Source of the DNA: 13-2-20CM-66-19 sp036273735
Lineage (GTDB): Bacteria > Pseudomonadota > Gammaproteobacteria > Steroidobacterales > Steroidobacteraceae
DNA: 64,000 nucleotides
Assembly (NCBI GenBank): GCA_036273735.1
Contig: DASUHA010000136.1
Coordinates: 1 to 64,000 of the forward strand
Reading direction: 5' to 3'
The translations under genes and the position numbers were made by a program. The notes under the pieces are model-generated. The model saw nothing but the letters and a program-made list of their open reading frames with translations, was not told where the DNA came from and ran no database searches. Of the stretch, positions 43,753 to 51,163 are shown piece after piece. The stretch's first letter is position 1. Each line of letters begins with the position of its first letter.

Positions 43753-44822
43753 CTCAACAGCTCGCCGCAACTCCCCAACAGCCGGTCCATGTCGGCCGCG
43801 GTGATCTCGCCCATGGTCGAGATGCGGAACAGCCTCTTCGACAGGTCACCCTGGCCAGCGTAGATCACGAAGCCCCTCACCTTCAGGAAATCGTGCAAGG
43901 TCGCGTAGGATAAACGCGCGGGCAATCGATAAGAGCGCAGGACCACCGAAGATTCCCCGGGCGCAAGCGCGGCAGCGATGCCGAGCTCATCGAGACCCGC
44001 GCGTACCTGCTCCGCAAGGGCGGCATACCGTCCGTGCCGCTTCAGCCATCCCCCCTGCTCCGCGTGCTCCCGCAGCGCCTCGACGAGCGCATAGTGCGCC
44101 TGCACTGCGGGCGTGAACGGCGTATCCCGCCGCTCCTGCGCGCCGGCGAGCCGTGCGAGATCCAGGTAGTGGCTTCGGCTCGCTGCCCGCTGCAATGCAC
44201 GCCGGCGCACGATGACGAACGCAACGCCCGGCACACCGTGCAGACACTTGTTCGCGGTTGCCGCCACCGCAGCGAACGCCCCATCGGCGAAATCGAGGGA
44301 CTCGGCACCGAAGCTGCTGACTGCGTCCACCAACATCTCTGCGCCATACTTGCGGCACAGCTCAGCGAGCGGCCGCAGATCATTGAGCCGGCCGGTCGTC
44401 GTCTCGTGATGCACCACCGCGAGATGAGTGAACCGTGCGCCTTGGGAGGACGCGAGCCGCGCGGTGATCGCATCGAGATCGAGCCTCTGCATCCAGTCGC
44501 CCACGAGCCGCTCGTGCGCAATCCCGTACTGCGTGCAGATCCGCGCGATCCGCTCTCCGTACACACCGTTCTCGGCCACCAACACCCGTCCGGCCTGCGG
44601 CACGAGTGTGGTCACCATGCCTTCCACGGCCCCGGTGCCGGATGCCGTCACCAGCGCGGCCGTCCATTCGGCCGGATCGAGTGCATACACCGCCAGCAGG
44701 CGCCTGCGAGCCTCATCCTGCAGGTCGAAGAACTCGCTCTCGCGGTGACACAGGTCCGGCCCGAGGAGACTGCGGCGCACGCGCTCACTCAACGTGACGG
44801 GCCCGGGATTGAGCAGCAGCAT
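43749..44822 (-). CDS. 2-aminoethylphosphonate transaminase-like (PhnW family)
   Basis: A 357-residue class V aminotransferase. It starts LLLNPGPVTLSERVRRSLLGPDLCHRESEF, the usual PhnW opening, and carries PLP on Lys192 (TANKCLHGVPG). VDAVSSFGAE supplies the Asp for the cofactor ring. In the biosynthetic direction it converts phosphonoacetaldehyde to AEP. ATG 44822 shares one base with the TGA of the decarboxylase gene (TGATG). Context (PEP mutase and decarboxylase) fixes the biosynthetic role better than sequence alone. Confidence 0.9.
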   Translation of the reverse strand: MLLLNPGPVTLSERVRRSLLGPDLCHRESEFFDLQDEARRRLLAVYALDPAEWTAALVTASGTGAVEGMVTTLVPQAGRVLVAENGVYGERIARICTQYGIAHERLVGDWMQRLDLDAITARLASSQGARFTHLAVVHHETTTGRLNDLRPLAELCRKYGAEMLVDAVSSFGAESLDFADGAFAAVAATANKCLHGVPGVAFVIVRRRALQRAASRSHYLDLARLAGAQERRDTPFTPAVQAHYALVEALREHAEQGGWLKRHGRYAALAEQVRAGLDELGIAAALAPGESSVVLRSYRLPARLSYATLHDFLKVRGFVIYAGQGDLSKRLFRISTMGEITAADMDRLLGSCGELLR

Positions 44823-45988
44823 CAGCGCGCTCCGATGTGCTCGAGCAGGCGCTGCTTGACCTCGACCGGGCCGATCGACGGCCGCGGCAATCCTGCCGAG
44901 GTCCCGGGCCGGATGAGGAGGCGCGCGAAGGTCGGGCCACCGGCCGGGGGCGCTTCGAGCCACGCGGCAACAGCTGCCGTGTCATCCGTCTCGAGCGAGG
45001 CTGCATACCCACAAGCCGCGGCGACCTCTGCAAACGAAACCGACGGCGAGACGGTTGCCTGGCCGCCGGTCGAATCGTGCACACCGTTGTCGAGCAGCAG
45101 ATGACGCAGGTTCGGCGGGCCGTAGGCGCCGAGTGTCGCGAGCGCGCCGAGCCGCATCAGCGCCGCGCCGTCACCGTCGATCGCAACCACTTTCAGGTCC
45201 GGACGGGCGAGCGCGAGACCGAGCGCGAGCGGGGCCACGCAACCCATGGAGCCGACCATGTAGAGCTGGTTCGGCCGATCGGCGATCGCATAGAGCTCTC
45301 GCCCGCAAAATCCCGTGGCGGCCAGTACGACAGTCGAGGCCACCGGGGTGTGGGCGATCACGGCTTCCAGGGCAGCCCGCCGCGAGGGCCGATCCTCCGG
45401 AGCATGCCGGCGGGATTCCATGACCGCGGGCGAGCGTGAGGTGTCGCGGCTGGCCAGCGCCTCGCCCGTCAGCGGGCAAGGGGACACGCTGCCCTTGCGC
45501 ATGACCAACGCATAAGGCCGCCCCGTGGCGCTGAAATGCGCCACTGCGCGATCGAGCGCGCCGCCGAGCGCCGCGCCCTCCGTTGGAAACAGCTCCCAGG
45601 GAACCTCCATGGTACTCAACATGGCCGGCGTGATCGGCCCCATCAGCGCATGCTGCGGCTCATCGGCAACGCCCGGCTGCCCGCGCCATGTGACGATCAG
45701 CAGCTGTGGCAGACGGAACGTCCAGGTGAGGGACGTGAGCGGGCTCACCGCATTGCCGAGCCCGGAGTTCTGCATCATGGCGATGCCGCGCGTGGCACTG
45801 CCGCGACCGAGCGCGATTCCCGCCATTGCCGCAACGGCATCTCCCTCGTTCGCCATGGAGAGATAGTGGAGGGAGGAGTCCTGGATGACGTAGTTGATGA
45901 ACGGCGTGAGGTATGAGCAAGGTACGCCGGCGTACCACTCGAAGCCGCGCGCGCGCGCCGCCTCGATGAAGTCGCGCGCCTCGATCAT
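44822..45988 (-). CDS. Phosphonopyruvate decarboxylase
   Basis: A 388-residue thiamine-diphosphate enzyme that turns phosphonopyruvate into phosphonoacetaldehyde plus CO2, making the unfavourable mutase step irreversible. Marks are FEWYAGVPCSYLTPFINYV near the N-terminus, ANEGDAVAAMAGIALG with the cofactor-activating Glu, QNSGLGNAVSPL, and the diphosphate site IDGDGAALMRLGALATLG with LLLDNGVHDSTGGQ. ATG 45988 overlaps the TGA of the mutase fusion (ATGA). Length matches Ppd/Fom2. Confidence 0.93.
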   Translation of the reverse strand: MIEARDFIEAARARGFEWYAGVPCSYLTPFINYVIQDSSLHYLSMANEGDAVAAMAGIALGRGSATRGIAMMQNSGLGNAVSPLTSLTWTFRLPQLLIVTWRGQPGVADEPQHALMGPITPAMLSTMEVPWELFPTEGAALGGALDRAVAHFSATGRPYALVMRKGSVSPCPLTGEALASRDTSRSPAVMESRRHAPEDRPSRRAALEAVIAHTPVASTVVLAATGFCGRELYAIADRPNQLYMVGSMGCVAPLALGLALARPDLKVVAIDGDGAALMRLGALATLGAYGPPNLRHLLLDNGVHDSTGGQATVSPSVSFAEVAAACGYAASLETDDTAAVAAWLEAPPAGGPTFARLLIRPGTSAGLPRPSIGPVEVKQRLLEHIGAR

Positions 45989-47736
45989 GATTCCGGCGGC
46001 TCCTCCGTGTCAGCCTCGTCGGGGCTGCCGAAGGGACGCTGAGCATGCGCGAAATCACCCGCGCGGCGGAAGTCCTCGAGGTCGTTGACACCGCGCCAAT
46101 GCCCGTGCACGTACTGCACTTCGATCGCCGCGTCCCTCGCGATGAGCGCGTTCAGCAGATGCGGCACGTCGAGCGAGTCGAAGTCAGGCCGCGCACGCAG
46201 CTCACGCAGGGTCTCCTTGACCTGTACGAGCCCGTTGCGGCTCACCTTCAGGATCCCGATCCAACGTCCGTGCCGCGCCCCGAAAGAAGGGGTGGACGCC
46301 CCATCCTGCGCGTTGCCGGCGCCGTTGGCCGCATCCGCGGCACTCGCGACCCGCGTGAGCAGCACCGGCTTGCCGAAGAGGCCGCGATCGTCGCGGCGGG
46401 AACAGTAAGCGAAGTCCCGTACGGTGCGGTTGTATGCACCCGTCGGCGAGGAATCGACGACTACGCTCAGATCCGCCTCGCTCTCGACGAGGTCACGCAC
46501 CACATGACTGCGGAACAGCAGATCTCCGTATGAGATCACCGTATCCGACTCGAGCGAGTCGACGGCGCACGCGAGCGATGCGAGCTCGCCGCTCTGCTCG
46601 TACCGCTCGTTGACGACCAGGCGTATGCCGGCCGTATCGATCGCATCGGCGCGGTAGCCCCCAACGACCGTAACGTCGTTGATACCTTCTTTCTTGAAGG
46701 CATCGACGAGCCACCGCAGCAACGGCTTGCCGGCGATCGGCAGCATGACCTTCGGACGATCGATCGTCACAGCCTCGAGGCCCTTGCCGCGGCTCGCCGC
46801 GAGCACGACGGCGGCGCGGGAAACGCTCGAGGAAGAGAGATACAGGCGCTCCGCCGCCGTATATTCCGCTGCGTCCTGCAGCCGGAAGATCTCCTCCACC
46901 GGCGCGATGCGATCCTCGACGTTCACCAGCGTCTCGCTCTCGAAGATCTCGCGCGCCGTGCTCTGCATGGCCGCGGTGGCGGCGCGCACCACGTGATTTG
47001 CCCAGATGATGAGGCTGATACCGGCCTTGCGGAAGACGTCCGTCGGCGTGCTGTAGTAGCGGGTCGGGACGATCACGAGGGGCGCACGTCCGGCCCACTC
47101 GCGCGCGAAGGTCAGGATCTCATCGGGCTTGGACAGCTTGCTGTGAATGAGGATCGCATCGGCGCCGGCGCGCCGGTATGCCTCGGCGCGGCGTAGAGCC
47201 TCCTCCATCCCCCACCCGGCGATCAGCGCCTCGACCCGCGCGACGATCGAGAAATCCGGATCGAGCTGCGTGGCCTTGCCGGCGGCTATCTTGCCGCAGA
47301 ACTCGCCGATGTCGGCGAGCGGCTGGCGGTCGCCGTTGAGGAAGCTGTTGGTCTTCGGAAACTGCTTGTCCTCGATGCAGACACCGGCGATGCCGCGCTG
47401 CTCGAGCTTGCGCACCAGGCGGCGCACATTGTTGAAATTGCCGTAACCGGTGTCGCCATCGAGCAGGATCGGCAGATTGCTCGCATCCGCCATGAACTCC
47501 AGCATGTCGACGACCTGCGTCCAGCTCGCCTCGTTGTTGTCGCGCACGCCGAACTGCGCCGAGATCGACAGCCCCGAGGCCCAGATGCCGCGAAACCCGG
47601 CCTCGCGTACGATGCGGGCCGAGAGCCCGTTGTGCGCCTCCATGAGGAACTCCAGCCGATCGCTGAGCAACATGCGCCTGAGCGCCGCGGTGCGGCTCAA
47701 GGGCGGTTCGAGTGGAGCTTTCGGGTCGGCGCTCAT
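45985..47736 (-). CDS. Phosphoenolpyruvate mutase fused to a nucleotidyltransferase
   Basis: A 583-residue bifunctional protein. Residues ~15-295 are PEP mutase of the isocitrate-lyase superfamily: GDTGYGN at 94-100 and the signature EDKQFPKTNS at 122-131. This step forms the C-P bond (PEP to phosphonopyruvate). From ~308 a nucleotidyltransferase follows: VLAASRGKGL, RPKVMLPIAGKPLL, SGELASLACA and the metal Asp in SYGDLLF. Similar mutase fusions are known; the second domain belongs with PntC-type enzymes that make CMP-AEP from CTP and AEP. The first glycine of the GxGxR loop is Ser here. Both ends overlap neighbours by 4 nt. Confidence 0.92.
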   Translation of the reverse strand: MSADPKAPLEPPLSRTAALRRMLLSDRLEFLMEAHNGLSARIVREAGFRGIWASGLSISAQFGVRDNNEASWTQVVDMLEFMADASNLPILLDGDTGYGNFNNVRRLVRKLEQRGIAGVCIEDKQFPKTNSFLNGDRQPLADIGEFCGKIAAGKATQLDPDFSIVARVEALIAGWGMEEALRRAEAYRRAGADAILIHSKLSKPDEILTFAREWAGRAPLVIVPTRYYSTPTDVFRKAGISLIIWANHVVRAATAAMQSTAREIFESETLVNVEDRIAPVEEIFRLQDAAEYTAAERLYLSSSSVSRAAVVLAASRGKGLEAVTIDRPKVMLPIAGKPLLRWLVDAFKKEGINDVTVVGGYRADAIDTAGIRLVVNERYEQSGELASLACAVDSLESDTVISYGDLLFRSHVVRDLVESEADLSVVVDSSPTGAYNRTVRDFAYCSRRDDRGLFGKPVLLTRVASAADAANGAGNAQDGASTPSFGARHGRWIGILKVSRNGLVQVKETLRELRARPDFDSLDVPHLLNALIARDAAIEVQYVHGHWRGVNDLEDFRRAGDFAHAQRPFGSPDEADTEEPPES

Positions 47737-48488
47737 GATTGCAACTCCAACTGCGGCAGTACTTCGCGGGTGGCACGCTCCACGTCGGCGGGGAAATCGA
47801 TCTCGATCCAGGGCGTGCCCGTCAGGTCACAGATCTCGAAGGACTGGCTGCGCTCGAGCAACAGGTCGCGCACCGCCTCCTCGTGCGGCAGATGCGCGCG
47901 CGAGCTTTCCACGTGATCCGCCACGATGGCAGCCAGCCGGCGCGCCGCCCGCTCATCGAAGCGGAAGAAGCCGAGCGACTCGCCGATGACATCGTATTGC
48001 AGTCCGGGATCGAGCCGCTTGCGCAGTTCCACGGGTATGCCGGCCCGCACGCACAGCTTCACCGGCTCCTCGCCCGCCTCGAACTCGCGATCGATCAGCA
48101 GCCGGTTCACCGGGCCGCCGCCGGCGGTGAGGGCGGCCATGATCCGCGGGTGATAGAGAACGTCGGCGTCCATCAGCAGCACGTCACCGCCCCTCGATAG
48201 CGGCGTCGCGACGGTGTGCACCGTCAGCATGCTGCCGAGCTCGAAGCGGGGGTTGAGCACGATCTCGGGGCGCGAGCGCAACGTGAGTCCGGCGAGCTCA
48301 GCCTCGATCATCTCGTGGCGGAAGCCGAGCGCGAGCACGACTTGCGTGACCCCGGCGGCCTCGAGCAGCCGCAGATGCCGCTCGAGGAGGCTCTGCCCGC
48401 CGAATTTCAGCAAGCACTTGGGTAGCTGACGGTCCGCAGCCTGCTGCAGGCGTGTTCCGCGGCCCGCCGCCAGGATAATGGCGCGCAT
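47733..48488 (-). CDS. Sugar/polyol-phosphate or AEP nucleotidyltransferase
   Basis: A 251-residue stand-alone nucleotidyltransferase: MRAIILAAGRGTRL, LPKCLLKFGGQSLLERHL, NPRFELGSMLTVHTV and LLMDADVLYHP carry the nucleotide loop, Lys and metal Asp. A GSM/GSL segment like this also occurs in inositol-phosphate cytidylyltransferases, so the substrate may be a polyol phosphate rather than AEP. Its TGA overlaps the ATG of the mutase fusion (ATGA). The ribosome site GGAGGGGG (minus strand of 48495-48502) is very strong, and the 51-nt gap ahead is A/T-rich, so a secondary promoter is possible. Confidence 0.85.
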   Translation of the reverse strand: MRAIILAAGRGTRLQQAADRQLPKCLLKFGGQSLLERHLRLLEAAGVTQVVLALGFRHEMIEAELAGLTLRSRPEIVLNPRFELGSMLTVHTVATPLSRGGDVLLMDADVLYHPRIMAALTAGGGPVNRLLIDREFEAGEEPVKLCVRAGIPVELRKRLDPGLQYDVIGESLGFFRFDERAARRLAAIVADHVESSRAHLPHEEAVRDLLLERSQSFEICDLTGTPWIEIDFPADVERATREVLPQLELQS

Positions 48489-48539
48489 GGAGAACCCCCT
48501 CCGGGAGTGAGGCTTCTAAAAATAGTACTAATCGGGATA

Positions 48540-49577
48540 TTACAAAAAACCGCCGCCCGAGTCCGCGCCGGCGACCGCACATTGAGAGCGGCGCCAGACC
48601 CGCTCGCAGTGATGCAGGTAGATGAGGCCCGGCACGCCCAGCAGGATCTCCCGTGCGCGCTTCGCAAACGAGAGTGCGAGCGCTGCATCCGGCGCGAGCC
48701 CGGCGAAGGGCGCGAGCAGCAGGTACCCACCCTCCTGAACGCCGAGCGCGCCGGGTATCGCGAACGCCGCGCCGCGAATCGCCTGTCCCAGGCTCTCGAG
48801 CATCAGCGCATCGAGCCAGCCCACCGGCGAGCCGAGGAGTCGCAGCGCAATGTACACCTCGCCGGCGCCGATCACCCAGCCAACGAGGCTCAATGCGAAG
48901 CTCGCCGCTGCGTGCTGGCCCCGCTGATACGTGCTCTCCACCGCCAGATCGATTGCATCGGCCCGGCTCATCAGTGCGGACCATTCTCGCCGGCGCGCGA
49001 GCCGGGCAAACGCCCGCACCGCACCGCCAAAGAGGCCACGACGCTGCACCAGGTAGAACGAGAGCAGAATGACCGCCAGCACCAGAGTCGCGGCGAGTAG
49101 CGCGATGAGTACCGCGCGGTGCTCGTGCCGGGCAGCCGCCATGCCGGGTCCTGCTCCCAGCGCGAGCAACCCGAGCCCGAGCAGCGCGAATGCGAACTGC
49201 GCCAGCGCCTGCAGGGTAGTGGAAACGGTGACGGCTGCCGCCGCGCCCTGCGTAGTCATGCCCCGGCGGGACAGATGACGTGTCATCACCACGGGCCCAG
49301 CCACTTGGCCGAGCGGCATCAGACTGTTCGCAGACTCCCCCACCCAGCGGGCAAACAGGGCATCACGCCATCTGCCGCGATCCGCGTGCTCGTTGAAGAG
49401 CACCTGGATGGCGAGCGCATCCACCCAGAGCGGTAGCAGATGAAACAACGCGACGAGCAGCAGACCCCAGCCGGCCACTGCAAGCGTCGCGAAGACCGGC
49501 GTGAGCCCCTGAGAGGCTACGAGCCCGATGAGGAGCAGCAGCCCGGCGGAGAACAGCCACGCAGCAGGCTTTCTCAC
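48540..49577 (-). CDS. UPF0104/HpnL-like integral membrane protein, possible lipid translocase
   Basis: A 345-residue polytopic protein of the lysylphosphatidylglycerol synthase transmembrane (UPF0104) superfamily. Family marks are RDALFARWVGESANSLMPLGQVAGPVVM, VSTTLQALAQFAF, LGQAIRGAAFAIPGALGVQEGGYLLLA and SFAKRAREILLGVPGL. Members flip or move lipids, or are linked to hopanoid and aminoacyl-lipid transfer. GTG 49577 overlaps the TGA of the oxygenase (GTGA). In this operon it is the natural candidate for moving the phosphonolipid across the inner membrane (inference). Confidence 0.84.
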   Translation of the reverse strand: MRKPAAWLFSAGLLLLIGLVASQGLTPVFATLAVAGWGLLLVALFHLLPLWVDALAIQVLFNEHADRGRWRDALFARWVGESANSLMPLGQVAGPVVMTRHLSRRGMTTQGAAAAVTVSTTLQALAQFAFALLGLGLLALGAGPGMAAARHEHRAVLIALLAATLVLAVILLSFYLVQRRGLFGGAVRAFARLARRREWSALMSRADAIDLAVESTYQRGQHAAASFALSLVGWVIGAGEVYIALRLLGSPVGWLDALMLESLGQAIRGAAFAIPGALGVQEGGYLLLAPFAGLAPDAALALSFAKRAREILLGVPGLIYLHHCERVWRRSQCAVAGADSGGGFL

Positions 49578-50359
49578 GGCTGCCCCAGTCCGGATCCGGG
49601 CTCGGAAGATCGTCGGCGTCCGAAGACCTGCCGGAAGCCGAAATAGCCGCAGGCATCTTTCATTTTCGAGATGATTCCCCAACCGCGCCGCATCCGGGGG
49701 TCCGTCACATACTCGAAGGTGAGTGAGACGCGTAGCTCGCCCTCACGCAGCGGGGTGATGCGGTGCCGCAGGGCATCGCCATCGAAGAACACCAGACCGC
49801 CCGGCGGGATTTGAATCGAGCCCGGGACCACGGCAACACCTTTCTCGCGCGTGTGCAGCTCGTAATCGAGGCGGCAGGAGGACTCGTCGATGACACCCAG
49901 GAGGAGCGTATAGCGGCGGCCCACGTAGTACGAGGTATCGTAGTGCCACCCGATGTAGTCACCGGGCCGCGTGTAGTAATAAAGGGCATACGCGTGCGGG
50001 TCATCGGGCGGTGAAAGCTGCAGGGACTCGCCCGCGACACCCGCGAGCATTTCGATGAGCGCACGCGAGCGGTAGAGCTGCGCAATGAACGGAGCCCGCT
50101 CATCGATCACGTGGCGGCCGACGCTGCCTCCCTGTTTGTGGCCGGGCAGGTAGTTGCGGTTGACCGACGCCTGCAACGCGGAGGCGGCCGAGACGAGCTG
50201 CGCCGTGGACTCCGGAGGAAGGAATTCCGGCAGGAAGATGAACGCGCCCTGCTGCACGAAAGCCCGACGTAACGACTCGAGCGGCATGCCGCGGAGCAAG
50301 CGTGTATGGCTGTCCTGCCCGGCGTCAGGCTGCTGTGCCTGGCCGCTGGCCGCATTCAC
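49574..50359 (-). CDS. 2-oxoglutarate/Fe(II)-dependent oxygenase
   Basis: A 261-residue double-stranded beta-helix oxygenase. Iron ligands are His139 and Asp141 in GWHYDTSYY and His199 in DGDALRHRITP; Arg210 in GELRVSLTFEY should bind 2-oxoglutarate. IPPGGLVFFDGD is the typical strand before the distal His. It likely hydroxylates a pathway product: free AEP, CMP-AEP or the lipid headgroup or acyl chain. 11 nt after the CDP-alcohol phosphotransferase and overlapping the UPF0104 gene, it is firmly part of the operon. Confidence 0.87.
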   Translation of the reverse strand: MNAASGQAQQPDAGQDSHTRLLRGMPLESLRRAFVQQGAFIFLPEFLPPESTAQLVSAASALQASVNRNYLPGHKQGGSVGRHVIDERAPFIAQLYRSRALIEMLAGVAGESLQLSPPDDPHAYALYYYTRPGDYIGWHYDTSYYVGRRYTLLLGVIDESSCRLDYELHTREKGVAVVPGSIQIPPGGLVFFDGDALRHRITPLREGELRVSLTFEYVTDPRMRRGWGIISKMKDACGYFGFRQVFGRRRSSEPGSGLGQP

Positions 50360-50370
50360 CGCGGCGCCGG

Positions 50371-51051
50371 TCAGGCTAATCCCGCCCCCGATGAGGGACT
50401 CGCCTCCATCGGCTTCGATCGGCGTACCACACGGCGATAATCGACGACCACCCAGACGGCGAACAACGGTGCGCCGATGGAGGCCGCGATCAGAAACGGC
50501 GAGAGGCCGTTGCAGAGTGTCACCACAGGGATCAGGTAGAGCACGTCCTCGGTCTCGAAACCGCCGAGGGAGGCCTGCCGGCTCGCGGTCTTGCCGGCCA
50601 TTTCCTCGATCCGCATCCGGAGGAAGAAGATCAGCGCGACCGCCCCGCCCGCTACCGCACCCAGGAACGGTGCCGGCAAGCCGAGCAGGTTTTGTGTACC
50701 CGACCCGATCCCGACCCCCATTGCGACGAACAGCAGGACCGTCACGCCGGCATCGCTCGCAAGGTCGTAGAGATGCCCGATCCGGCTGGTCTTGCCGCTG
50801 AGGCGGGCAAGCTCTCCGTCCGCATGGTCGAGAAAGTTGGACAGGACCAGCAGTAGGGCAGCAACGTTCGACCAGCCATACGTGCCTGGCGTAAAGGCGA
50901 ACGCCGCCGCAAGGCCGATCGCCAGGCGCACGGTCGTCAGGTGATTGGGCGTGACCCGGGTATCGACGAGGGGCGCCACCAGTCTTCGCGCCAGGCGCGC
51001 ATCCCAGGGACGCTGCGCGACGAGGCCAGCTGCCACAGTAGTCTCAGGCAT
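50371..51051 (-). CDS. CDP-alcohol phosphotransferase, first gene of the phosphonate operon
   Basis: A 226-residue membrane enzyme with the complete CDP-alcohol phosphotransferase motif D-x2-DG-x2-AR-x8-G-x3-D-x3-D: Asp75, Asp78-Gly79, Ala82-Arg83, Gly92, Asp96, Asp100. About six helices follow the TPNHLTTVRLAIG start. It displaces CMP from a CDP- or CMP-linked headgroup with a lipid or polyol alcohol. With CMP-AEP as donor and diacylglycerol or a similar lipid as acceptor, it would make an AEP phosphonolipid. The 112 nt upstream hold TAGAAT as a possible -10; no -35 is clear. Confidence 0.9.
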   Translation of the reverse strand: MPETTVAAGLVAQRPWDARLARRLVAPLVDTRVTPNHLTTVRLAIGLAAAFAFTPGTYGWSNVAALLLVLSNFLDHADGELARLSGKTSRIGHLYDLASDAGVTVLLFVAMGVGIGSGTQNLLGLPAPFLGAVAGGAVALIFFLRMRIEEMAGKTASRQASLGGFETEDVLYLIPVVTLCNGLSPFLIAASIGAPLFAVWVVVDYRRVVRRSKPMEASPSSGAGLA

Positions 51052-51163
51052 TCTCTTGTCCGGAAATACCCCCGCGGTAATCCTGGGGATTCTACCCCGA
51101 TTTTGGAGTGGTCGTCTGTCGCTGCCGAGCTACTGAAGGATACCGTCCAGCGCGTGCGTCACA

